Shown here piece after piece: positions 6,882-14,612 of a stretch of 24,341 nt of DNA. Origin of the DNA: CAZUXY01 sp964624235 (GTDB lineage Bacteria > Spirochaetota > UBA4802 > UBA5368). The position numbers and the translations under genes were made by a program. Each line of letters opens with the position of its first letter. Position 1 is the first letter of the stretch. The notes below the pieces were generated by a model. The model was not told the DNA's origin and made no database searches. It worked only from the letters and a program-made list of their open reading frames with translations. The stretch covers positions 1 to 24,341 of the forward strand of contig CAZUXY010000064.1 in NCBI GenBank assembly GCA_964624235.1. The letters run 5' to 3'.

Positions 6882-8342
6882 TTACGGCCGGCGGCGGCCC
6901 TTGGATGACGCGCCGGTCTTCCCGGCGGCATGCCCGTTCACCGCGTGCGGATACTTTTTGCGGTTCGCACCATTGCCGCCTTTCTTCCCGTGATCACCCC
7001 GCGCGGCGCCCTTTCCCGCGGGTTTAGGCTCCCTGATCTCCCGGTAACCCCGGGGATCCAGATCACTCCCGAAAGTGCGTTTAAGCAACGCCGCCAGCAC
7101 CGCGACCGGGTCACGGTGCTCGCACAGGTCCATGGCCGCGTTCAGGCAGGGGCCGTGGGCGCCGCCTTCGATGATGCCTTCGATCTCGCGGGCGAGCCGT
7201 TCCCTTTTCGCCTTCACCACATCCCCGGCCGAGGGCGCCGGTACGCCGCGTATCGCCGCCTTCGAAAGTTTCATGATGAGCCAGAGTTTCCGTTCTTCAG
7301 ACGGCTCCACGAATGAAACGGCCGTCCCGGTTCTTCCCGCCCTCCCCGTTCTTCCGATGCGGTGCACGTAGGTCTCGGGTTCCTGGGGGAGCGCATAGTT
7401 CACCACGTGGGTGAGGCACGATACGTCGATGCCGCGGGCGGCCACATCGGTCGCCACCAGTACGGTGATGAGCTTCTTTCTGAATTTTTCCAGGGTGCGC
7501 TCGCGCTGGGGCTGGTTGAACTCCCCGTGTATCCCCTCCGCCCGGTAGCCCCGCTCCTGCAACCGGCGGGTGAGCTCGTCGACATCGGCCCTGGTGCGGC
7601 AGAACACGAGGCCGTAGAAATCTTCCTCGCAGTCGATTATGCGGCACAAGAGATCCAGCCGGTCGGGCCGCGCAACCCGGTAATACACCTGATCGATGCG
7701 GTCTACCGTAAGCGTGCTCTTGCGCGCCGCGACCACCGTATACTCCCGCATGTGCCTGCGGGCGATCGCCATGATGTGTTCGGGCATGGTGGCCGAAAAA
7801 AGCAGGGTCCGTTTTTCCTTGCCGGTGCGGCGCAGTATCTCCTCGACATCGTCGATAAACCCCATGTTGAGCATCTCGTCGGCTTCGTCAAGCACCGCGT
7901 AGGCGATGTCTTCGAGCCGCAGGCTCTTTCTTTTCACATGGTCAAGCACCCGGCCCGGCGTCCCCACCACGACGTCGACGCCCTCTTTAAGCGCGCGCAG
8001 CTGGTCCGCCATGGACTGCCCGCCGTAGACGGGATATATACGAAGCTTTTTCTTTCCTTTTAACGACGCGAGTTCATCACAGACCTGCAGGGCCAGCTCC
8101 CGGGTAGGGACCAGCACCAGCGCCTGGACGCGCCCCGTGCCGGCCGCGATCTTCTCGATAATAGGGATCCCGAAGGCGGCGGTCTTACCGGTCCCCGTCT
8201 GGGCCTGGCCCACGATATCCACGTTCCCCTCAAGGAGCAGGGGGATGGTTTTGCGCTGTATTTCTGTGGGTTCACTGAAACCCTTACGGCTGACGGCGCT
8301 TAATGATTTTTCAGACAATCCGAGTTGTGCAAAATTTTCCAA
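6882..8342 (-). CDS. DEAD-box ATP-dependent RNA helicase
   Basis: The 486-residue protein carries all DEAD-box motifs: Q motif (about 22-29), Walker A AQTGTGKT (47-54), PTREL (79-83), GG (107-108), TPGR (128-131), DEAD (152-155), SAT (183-185), VFCRT (246-250), ATD (297-299) and HRIGRTGR (327-334). It unwinds short RNA duplexes with ATP, typically in ribosome assembly, RNA decay or cold adaptation. The start is TTG at 8342: an in-frame ATG just upstream is followed at once by TGA, and AAGGA lies about 12 bases before the TTG. The C-terminus has a helical segment (about 370-430) and a basic low-complexity tail (435-486) rich in Gly, Lys and Arg. It lacks an obvious DbpA-type RNA-binding fold. 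Closest types are CshA/DeaD/RhlE; I do not assign a symbol. Confidence 0.95.
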   Translation of the reverse strand: MENFAQLGLSEKSLSAVSRKGFSEPTEIQRKTIPLLLEGNVDIVGQAQTGTGKTAAFGIPIIEKIAAGTGRVQALVLVPTRELALQVCDELASLKGKKKLRIYPVYGGQSMADQLRALKEGVDVVVGTPGRVLDHVKRKSLRLEDIAYAVLDEADEMLNMGFIDDVEEILRRTGKEKRTLLFSATMPEHIMAIARRHMREYTVVAARKSTLTVDRIDQVYYRVARPDRLDLLCRIIDCEEDFYGLVFCRTRADVDELTRRLQERGYRAEGIHGEFNQPQRERTLEKFRKKLITVLVATDVAARGIDVSCLTHVVNYALPQEPETYVHRIGRTGRAGRTGTAVSFVEPSEERKLWLIMKLSKAAIRGVPAPSAGDVVKAKRERLAREIEGIIEGGAHGPCLNAAMDLCEHRDPVAVLAALLKRTFGSDLDPRGYREIREPKPAGKGAARGDHGKKGGNGANRKKYPHAVNGHAAGKTGASSKGRRRP

Positions 8343-8670
8343 ATGTATTCACATTCCTTATAAAATGGTCCGCCGTTCCATGAAAATCAGATACATAAAA
8401 CCGTTTCAGGCTTTCCCTCACAGGGGGTGCTGTTGTCAACAACGCGGATGCAACGGGGCTGGAAACGGCCATCGGCGCAGTCTGCATCGGAAAGATGAAA
8501 AAGCGTATATCCATGAATCAGTTCACGGCTGAGGCTATGAACCGCGACCGGCCGCGAATTGTCTACCGGTTTTTGAAAAATATTTTTTTTTATTATGTGT
8601 GAAAAAACGGGTGGCGTGTACGATGCAACCGGTGTACACCATCCGTTGTCTGGTATACTGAACGGAACTC
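8343..8670. other. 328-bp intergenic region between divergent genes
   Basis: It separates the leftward helicase gene from the rightward hemolysin-III gene. No supported gene is present. It contains an A/T run (8574-8596), a perfect palindrome at 8631-8640 and an extended -10 like element at 8651-8659. Confidence 0.6.
8631..8659 (+). promoter_or_regulatory. Candidate extended -10 promoter with overlapping palindrome
   Basis: TGGTATACT at 8651-8659 fits an extended -10 element (TGnTATAAT, one mismatch). The region where a -35 box would sit is the perfect 10-bp palindrome GGTGTACACC (8631-8640), a possible operator. Transcription would begin near 8666, leaving a very short leader for an ATG at 8671. 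Confidence 0.35.
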
Positions 8671-9321
8671 ATGCGGATTGAGGTTATGATACAAAAAAAC
8701 GAAGCCGTTTCTTTTTATACTCATCTGGGAGGGGCCCTTGCCTTCGCCGCCGGCACGGCGGTGCTGGCGGTGCGCGGTTTCGGCGACCTTCCAGTGTTTC
8801 TCGCCCTGCTGGTATACGGCGGGTCGGCGGTGTTCCTTTTTTCGGCCAGTTCACTGTACCACGCAATGAAGAAAAAGGAAGACGAAAGGTCCTTCTACCG
8901 CAAGCTGGACCACCTGGCCATTTTCTTCATGATCGCCGGCACTTATACCCCGTTCTGCCTGGTCTACCTGGAGGGGTGGTGGCGCGCGGGCATACTCATT
9001 GCCCAGTGGGGACTGGTGCTCTTCGGCCTCTTTTTCAAGTTCTTCTTTATCGGGGCGCCCCGGTATGTCTCGGTGGGGATATACGTGCTCATGGGGTGGC
9101 TGGCGGTGATACCGGCCCATAAACTCTATAACGCAGTCCCGGCGGGCATCATGACGTTCATCGTGCTGGGGGGGCTCAGCTACACCGCCGGCGCCGTGAT
9201 CTACGGTTTCAAACGGCCTGACCCGCTGCCGGGACGTTTCGGCTTTCATGAGATCTTCCATGTGCTGATTCTGGCGGGCGCGGGTTTCCATTTCGCGGCG
9301 ATCGCCTCCATCCCCGTCTGA
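8671..9321 (+). CDS. Hemolysin III / PAQR-family membrane protein
   Basis: The 216-residue protein has seven predicted membrane helices and the conserved PAQR residues thought to bind metal: S60-x3-H64 (SASSLYH), D80-H81 (KLDHLAIF), then H193 and H197 in FHEIFH. Bacterial members (YqfA/TrhA type) are linked to membrane homeostasis. The name hemolysin III comes from early cytolysis reports and does not establish toxicity. Start choice is uncertain. ATG at 8671 has GGAA about five bases upstream, whereas ATG at 8686 has GAGG only two bases away, which is too close. The gene is followed by a 124-bp gap and then a diguanylate cyclase on the same strand, probably a separate unit. Confidence 0.88.
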   Translation: MRIEVMIQKNEAVSFYTHLGGALAFAAGTAVLAVRGFGDLPVFLALLVYGGSAVFLFSASSLYHAMKKKEDERSFYRKLDHLAIFFMIAGTYTPFCLVYLEGWWRAGILIAQWGLVLFGLFFKFFFIGAPRYVSVGIYVLMGWLAVIPAHKLYNAVPAGIMTFIVLGGLSYTAGAVIYGFKRPDPLPGRFGFHEIFHVLILAGAGFHFAAIASIPV

Positions 9322-9445
9322 ACGTTGCCCCTCATGCTTCCTTACCGCACCCCGCGTCGGCGGGAATAGTTCACGGCTGATAAAAAATCCTTGTGCGGAA
9401 GCCCGCCGCAGTCGAAGATACAATATCCACACGGTTTTCGGTACC

Positions 9446-11176
9446 ATGACGATGATAATCAGGCACTACCTCCCCGTCTGCGCCCTCGCGGCGACTGTCA
9501 CTCTTGCATCGACCGTTGCAAAAGTGACGGCCGATACAACGCCTGGGAAGGTTTCTACACAACCACCGCGTTTCATGGTGCTGTATGATCCCGGGGGGAC
9601 CATGACGCTTAAAGAGGTGCTGAGAAAGGGAGACTTTACCCCCCTGAACGGCGACAGCCTGCGGATGACCGCCGGGAAAAAGACCGTATGGCTGCGGTTC
9701 ATGGTGAACGGAGGCGCCGGGGACGGGCCGTTGCTGCTGGAGGTAGCGCCCAGTTTCCCCCTGCTGCTGGACAGGATACATTTTTATGTTCCCGATCCGG
9801 GCGGGGCCCCTTCAAGGTATCGCGAGTATGAAAGCGGGGCGAAGGTCAAAGGCGCCCCGTCGGGGATACACACGAAGAACTATATCTTCCCCATACCGGG
9901 CGGCACCTCCCCAGGGGACGAGTTTTACCTGCGGATCGAGAGCACCATGGATGTGCAGGTATGGCCGGGCTTGACCACGGAGAATGAGCTTCGAAAGAAA
10001 GACCTCGCGTACATCGCGTCGTACGGCATCATGTACGGCATCCTCTGCGCCATGGTCCTTTATAACATCTTCATATTCTTCGTGCTGAGAGACCGTACCT
10101 ATGTTCTTTACGTGCTCTACGTTATGGCGGGACTCTCGTGGCAGATGTCGGTGCACGGCCACCTGAGGTTTTTCATGGAACCGCCCCCTGGGCTGTACTG
10201 GCCCATGCTCTGGTGTTCCGTGGGGCTTTTCATCTTTCTGGGGGCCTTCGTCGTAGGATCGTTCCTCAACGTACGGGAATACCTTCCGCGCATGAGGTAC
10301 CTGTTCATCACAATCGGCGCGGTCGGGTTCCTTGCGGCCGCCGCGGGCCTTGCCGGGTTCAATAAAACCGCCTTCTCCCTTTCGCACGCCGGCGGCATGG
10401 TGCTTCCGGCGCTGTGCGCCGCCGCCTGCGTCGTCCGTATTCGCCAGGGGTTCAAACCGGCGGTCCTGTTTCTTACGGCATGGCTGCTTCTCATCACCGG
10501 CAGCCTGGTATTCACCCTCATGGGACTGCAACTGCTGCCGGTCGGCTTCCTCACCGTCAACGCCGTCGCCGTGGGGATCACGGCCGAAGCGGTCCTTTTG
10601 TCCCTCGCCCTTGCCGACAGAATAGCCGAACTGCGCCGCGAAAGAGAAACCCTGAAGCAGTCGCAGTACCGCTACCACGAGCTGAGCATCACCGACGAAC
10701 TTACCGGACTCTACAACCGCCGCCACATGATGGAACGCCTCCAGGGGGAAATCGACCGGTCAGGCAGAACCTCCGAACCTCTTTGCCTGGCGATCATGGA
10801 CCTGGATGACTTTAAAAACGTCAACGATACCCACGGGCACCTGACCGGTGACGAGGTGCTGAAAGGGATCGCCGCCGCGCTTATCGCGAACGTCAGGAAT
10901 ATCGACACGCTGTGCCGCTACGGGGGCGAGGAATTTTTGATACTGATGCCGTCAACGGCGGCCGACGGCGCAAAAAAGGTCGCCGGGAGGATAAGGTCGG
11001 CCGTGGGCGCGAAAGCGTTCAGTGCGCCCGGCGGGACATTGTTCACTGTCACGGCCAGCATCGGGATCGCGCAGATGACCGGCGGCGACATTCCGGTCTC
11101 GCTGCTGGAACGGGCCGACAAGGCCCTCTACGAAGCGAAGCACGCCGGGAAAAACAGGGTCGCCTGCGACTGCTAG
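9446..11176 (+). CDS. 7TM-DISM diguanylate cyclase (GGDEF)
   Basis: The 576-residue protein starts with a signal peptide (about 1-30), then a periplasmic beta-rich domain (40-180) of the 7TMR-DISM extracellular type, seven membrane helices (about 187-392), a short coiled linker (393-412) and a GGDEF domain (413-576). The active-site loop GGEEF is at 493-497, preceded five residues earlier by RNID (484-487), an intact RxxD inhibitory site. D452 and D455 in MDLDDF and N460 lie in the expected nucleotide and metal region. It should make cyclic di-GMP from two GTP at the inner membrane in response to a periplasmic ligand, probably with product inhibition. No EAL or HD-GYP partner is in the window. 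The ribosome site before the ATG at 9446 is weak. Confidence 0.93.
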   Translation: MTMIIRHYLPVCALAATVTLASTVAKVTADTTPGKVSTQPPRFMVLYDPGGTMTLKEVLRKGDFTPLNGDSLRMTAGKKTVWLRFMVNGGAGDGPLLLEVAPSFPLLLDRIHFYVPDPGGAPSRYREYESGAKVKGAPSGIHTKNYIFPIPGGTSPGDEFYLRIESTMDVQVWPGLTTENELRKKDLAYIASYGIMYGILCAMVLYNIFIFFVLRDRTYVLYVLYVMAGLSWQMSVHGHLRFFMEPPPGLYWPMLWCSVGLFIFLGAFVVGSFLNVREYLPRMRYLFITIGAVGFLAAAAGLAGFNKTAFSLSHAGGMVLPALCAAACVVRIRQGFKPAVLFLTAWLLLITGSLVFTLMGLQLLPVGFLTVNAVAVGITAEAVLLSLALADRIAELRRERETLKQSQYRYHELSITDELTGLYNRRHMMERLQGEIDRSGRTSEPLCLAIMDLDDFKNVNDTHGHLTGDEVLKGIAAALIANVRNIDTLCRYGGEEFLILMPSTAADGAKKVAGRIRSAVGAKAFSAPGGTLFTVTASIGIAQMTGGDIPVSLLERADKALYEAKHAGKNRVACDC

Positions 11177-11330
11177 TCTTCACCCTCCATACCGCAAGCA
11201 CAAAACAGTTTGACAACGCCCGTCTGGTGATGCTACCGTCATCCGGCCGCGCCCGGGTGAACACCGGGGGTGGTCTGCATTCATCACGGCGTGGTGGTGA
11301 GCAGGTGTGCGGCAGTCCGCGGCAGACCGT

Positions 11331-12803
11331 TCAGGAACCACGGGCGGTTAAATCCTTTACCATCTTGACGAAACCGGTTATGATCACGAAGAATTCGAGT
11401 CTGCCAAGGAACATACCGGCCGTCATCGATGCGAGGGCCAGCGGGTGTGCTGTTGCTGATGTTACCCCGATGGAAAGTCCCACGGTTCCAAGGGCCGAAG
11501 AGAATTCGAACAGCGCGTCCCTGAGCGGATATCCGCAGGCGGTCAGAAAAAGGGTTCCCGTTGCAAGTGTCACAAGATAGAGAAACACAAAAACCGCCAC
11601 GAGCCGCACCGCCCTGTCGTCAATAAAAACCTTTTTGCCGCCCTGCCATATATATTCGGCGGGCACCGCTTTCCTGGGAAGCATGCTGCGCCTTATTTCC
11701 CAGATCACCGCCCTGTACAGCAGATACACCCGGTATTGTTTTATGCCGCCCGCCGTCGATCCCGTACCTCCCCCGATAAGCATCAGCACGATGAGCATAC
11801 CCACACCGGCGCCGTTCCACGGACCGTACGCAACCGTGGAAAAACCGGTGGTGGTAAGGGCGGTAACCGTTTCAAAGAGGGCCACCCTCACGGCTTTCGT
11901 CGTGGAGGGAAAGGCTCCCCTGACGGTCAGCAGGAACAGCAGCACGGTGAAGACCGGTATGAGGAAAAGAACCAGACGCACCTCCCCGTTTCGCCATACA
12001 TCTTTGAACCTGCGGGTAAAAAGCATGTACGACGTCAGAAAATTCATACTGCCCAAAAACATCAGGACGATCGTAACCGCTTCAATAAGGAAGGAATCCC
12101 ATTCGCCGATGCTGTTGGTCCTGGTGGAGAATCCGCCGGTGGATACGGCGGCGAAGGAGTGGTTCACGGCGTCGAAAAACGACATGCCGGCGGCCGTGTA
12201 GGCGGCAACACCGGCCGCGGCATACCCCGCATAGAGCGCCAGCACCAGCTTCGCCGAGCGTATAACGTTCGGGACCAGCTGGTCGCTTCGCCCCTCGGCG
12301 ACCGACAGCCCCGGACCGACGGGACCCGTAATCGCCGAGAGCATGATGACCGCAAGACCGGCGCCGCCGGCAAGCTGCATTACGCTTCTCCATACAAGCA
12401 CGATCCTGGGCGCTTTCTCGACGTCCACCACCGAAAGGCCGGTAGTGGTCCATCCGCTCACTGACTCGAAAAGCGCATTGTTGAAGTTAAGCCCCGTAGC
12501 CGTCATAAACGGGACGGCCGACGCGACGCATACCGCGACCCATCCCACCACCACCACGATTCCGCCCTCCTGTACCGTGAGGACCGCGCCCGCGCCGGGA
12601 CTCAATGACCTCCACAGCACCAGTCCGGCCGATAGTAATATCAGTGCGGGCATGATGAAATCAACGGCGAAGACGGATTCTTCGGGGGTAAAAAACAGCA
12701 CCGGCAGGGGAAGTATCATAACGAATCCCCCGATCAGCAGCACTATGCCGCAGGATGAAAGAATGGCCCGGTAACGTTCGGGCAGGGTTCGGTCGCGCCC
12801 CAT
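11331..12803 (-). CDS. TrkH/KtrB-family potassium uptake channel subunit
   Basis: The 490-residue integral membrane protein has the four M1-P-M2 repeats of the Trk/Ktr/HKT superfamily. Each pore loop keeps its filter glycine: TTTGLS (119-124), STGGFS (221-226), TTGFST (318-323) and TVGLSI (440-445). GRLEFF (467-472) matches the conserved C-terminal Arg region of TrkH. It forms the K+ (possibly K+/Na+ or H+) path in the inner membrane and is gated by a cytoplasmic RCK ring. It is the last gene of a five-gene leftward unit, 9 bp after an RCK protein gene. The cytoplasmic loop at 347-356 (GSTAGGIKQYR) is the family glycine-rich gating loop. It converges with the GGDEF gene across 154 bp of non-coding DNA. 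Confidence 0.93.
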   Translation of the reverse strand: MGRDRTLPERYRAILSSCGIVLLIGGFVMILPLPVLFFTPEESVFAVDFIMPALILLSAGLVLWRSLSPGAGAVLTVQEGGIVVVVGWVAVCVASAVPFMTATGLNFNNALFESVSGWTTTGLSVVDVEKAPRIVLVWRSVMQLAGGAGLAVIMLSAITGPVGPGLSVAEGRSDQLVPNVIRSAKLVLALYAGYAAAGVAAYTAAGMSFFDAVNHSFAAVSTGGFSTRTNSIGEWDSFLIEAVTIVLMFLGSMNFLTSYMLFTRRFKDVWRNGEVRLVLFLIPVFTVLLFLLTVRGAFPSTTKAVRVALFETVTALTTTGFSTVAYGPWNGAGVGMLIVLMLIGGGTGSTAGGIKQYRVYLLYRAVIWEIRRSMLPRKAVPAEYIWQGGKKVFIDDRAVRLVAVFVFLYLVTLATGTLFLTACGYPLRDALFEFSSALGTVGLSIGVTSATAHPLALASMTAGMFLGRLEFFVIITGFVKMVKDLTARGS

Positions 12804-12812
12804 GGCAATGCC

Positions 12813-13475
12813 CTATCTTTTCTCGCCGGTCAGCAGCCTGATGACCTGGCCATGATTCGCCGAAAGGGTTATGACGACGCAACGGTCCCCCTTCTCGATG
12901 AGGGTCATCCCCCGTGGAACAAGGGTTACGTCTCCACGCTGGATAACGGCGATAAGGGAGTCCCGGGGCATGCCGATATCCTTCAATTCCCTGCCGGCGA
13001 CGGGGGAATCCCCGGATATTCTCACCTCTGATATTATCGCCTTCCCGTCGGCGGCGGGCATCAGGTTGATCACTTCGTCCAGCTGGGATTTTTGTTCTAT
13101 CAGCCCGGTTATTACCCGTGTGGTCGATATGGCGGGAACGCCGAGCTCCCTGAAAACATATTCGTTATCGGGATCGTTTACCAGCGCCAGTGTGCGGGGC
13201 ACGCGGTATTTTTCTCCTGCAAGCTGGCAGATTACAAGGTTGTCCTGGTCGCGCGGGGTTACCGCGATCAGCGAGTCGGCGCTGTGCACTCCCGCGTCTT
13301 CCAGGACGGCGGGGTCACCCCCGTTACCATACACGATGTTCGCTTTCATACGCCGGGAAAGTCGCCTGCACTCTTCTTCGTCACCGTTTATTATGGTCAC
13401 GAAGTGCCCCTTGGCGATGAGTGTCCTTCCCAGGAAGTACGCCAGTTTTTCCCCGCCTGTTATTATCACTTTCAT
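12813..13475 (-). CDS. RCK_N + RCK_C potassium channel regulator (TrkA/KtrA-like)
   Basis: The 220-residue cytoplasmic protein has an N-terminal Rossmann RCK domain (1-125) and a C-terminal RCK_C/TrkA_C domain (about 140-218). Such proteins assemble as rings under TrkH and gate it in response to nucleotides. The Rossmann glycine motif is degenerate: where GxGxxG is expected it reads GGEKLA (residues 7-12), so the second and third glycines are Glu and Ala. The acidic residue that normally ends strand 2 is Asn30. NAD(H) or ATP binding may therefore be weak or lost here. The gene lies 23 bp after a lone RCK_N gene that has the canonical motif, so the two products may work as a pair. Mycobacterial CeoB/CeoC give a known case of paired adjacent TrkA-type proteins. 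Confidence 0.9.
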   Translation of the reverse strand: MKVIITGGEKLAYFLGRTLIAKGHFVTIINGDEEECRRLSRRMKANIVYGNGGDPAVLEDAGVHSADSLIAVTPRDQDNLVICQLAGEKYRVPRTLALVNDPDNEYVFRELGVPAISTTRVITGLIEQKSQLDEVINLMPAADGKAIISEVRISGDSPVAGRELKDIGMPRDSLIAVIQRGDVTLVPRGMTLIEKGDRCVVITLSANHGQVIRLLTGEKR

Positions 13476-13498
13476 GATGCAATCCCGGATTATACCTT

Positions 13499-13909
13499 TT
13501 ATTCCTCGAGAAGCCTGAAGAACGCTTCAGCGGCCATCCGCGTGGGACACAACGTTTCAATATCCAGATCACCGAAGAGCCCCTCCCTCCCGGGGTCGTA
13601 AACCCTGGCGATTACGCGGGGGACCTTATAGATTTTTTTCGCCACCTGCGCCACCATGAGGTTTATATTATCGTCGGTGGTGACCGCGAGGACAACGTCG
13701 GCGTTCGATAGTTTCGCCCTCCCCAGCACCTCTGGCTCCACCACATCCCCCTGAACCTGAAATCCGCTGAAGCCCGCGTCCAGCTTGTCGAAACTGGACG
13801 CGTCCCGGTCTATCACCACCACTCCGGCCCCCGCAAGGCTGAGACGGTTTGCGAGGTACGAACCGAGCCGTCCACACCCTACAATGATGATATTACGATC
13901 GCCTGTCAT
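13499..13909 (-). CDS. Stand-alone RCK_N (TrkA-N) nucleotide-binding protein
   Basis: The 136-residue protein is a single Rossmann RCK_N domain with the canonical glycine motif GCGRLG (residues 11-16) and the strand-2 acidic residue Asp34 (VVVIDRD), so nucleotide binding is expected. There is no RCK_C domain, and its ending MAAEAFFRLLEE corresponds to the helix after the Rossmann core. The frame is intact, so this looks like a natural short form and not a broken gene. It sits 19 bp after the response regulator and 23 bp before the two-domain RCK gene. Inferred role: the ligand-sensing half of a hetero-oligomeric gating ring for the TrkH subunit encoded at the end of the operon. Confidence 0.88.
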   Translation of the reverse strand: MTGDRNIIIVGCGRLGSYLANRLSLAGAGVVVIDRDASSFDKLDAGFSGFQVQGDVVEPEVLGRAKLSNADVVLAVTTDDNINLMVAQVAKKIYKVPRVIARVYDPGREGLFGDLDIETLCPTRMAAEAFFRLLEE

Positions 13910-13928
13910 GGAAAGGGACCCCGCAGCT

Positions 13929-14612
13929 CTATTTCTTCTTGATGTCTCTGGTGTCGATAACGATGGCGCCTTCGGGCTTCAGTTCGGTCAGGCGATACAG
14001 GTTTTTGCGCGCGGGCTCATAGGTCGCGTCTACCGAAAGGGCGGTACGGTAATTTTTCTGGGCTTCCAGCCGTTCCCCCCGTATTTCATATATCGCACCC
14101 AACAGGTTGAAGGCTTCGGGTCTTGAAGGATCAAGCCCTATGGCGTTGCGGATATGTTCCATGGCCGCGTCGAAAAGACGGTCGGACATGAACCTCTTCC
14201 CCAGTTCGATGCGGGTGTCGTAATCGTGCGCGCTCTGTTCGTCGATACCGTCACGGTCGATGATCTTCTTCACCATTTCCCGTATTTCGGCCGCGGAAAA
14301 GGGTTTCTGTATGAAATCCACCGCTCCCAGCTTCATCGCCTCGACCGCGGATTCCACGGTGCCGTAGGCGGTTATGATGATAACCCGTATATCCGGCCTT
14401 ATGCGCCGCACCCGGCGCAGCACCTCCACACCGTTCATGCCGGGCATCCTGAGATCGAGCAGCATAACCGTATAATCGTTTTTCTCTATGAGCTTCAGGG
14501 CCTCATCGCCGTTGACAGCCGCACCGACTTCAAGATCGGGTGATGACAGCGCTTCTGTTACGGTAAACCTGATATTTTTCTCATCATCGACTACCAGTAC
14601 TCTGTTTTTCAA
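13929..14612 (-). CDS. Response regulator with receiver and TPR output
   Basis: The 227-residue protein has a CheY-like receiver (1-120): acidic pocket at Asp9-Asp10, phospho-acceptor Asp53 (LLDLRMPG), Thr81 (IITAYG) and Lys103 (IQKPFS). Residues 130-205 form about two TPR repeats (ELGKRFMSDRLFDAAMEHI, AFNLLGAIYEIRGERLEA). No helix-turn-helix, AAA+ or enzymatic domain is present, so output is probably by protein contact. The start is TTG at 14612. It has a strong AAGGAGG seven to eight bases upstream and overlaps the stop of the histidine kinase gene (TTGA), a standard sign of translational coupling. A longer ATG frame from 14732 would run inside the kinase gene and lacks the receiver's usual N-terminus. 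Cognate partner: the overlapping kinase. Confidence 0.9.
   Translation of the reverse strand: MKNRVLVVDDEKNIRFTVTEALSSPDLEVGAAVNGDEALKLIEKNDYTVMLLDLRMPGMNGVEVLRRVRRIRPDIRVIIITAYGTVESAVEAMKLGAVDFIQKPFSAAEIREMVKKIIDRDGIDEQSAHDYDTRIELGKRFMSDRLFDAAMEHIRNAIGLDPSRPEAFNLLGAIYEIRGERLEAQKNYRTALSVDATYEPARKNLYRLTELKPEGAIVIDTRDIKKK

Noticed and set aside
11272..11328. GGTCTGC/GCAGACC inverted repeat between the convergent GGDEF and TrkH genes
   Set aside because: Seven-bp arms with a 43-bp loop and no T-run. Not convincing as a terminator.
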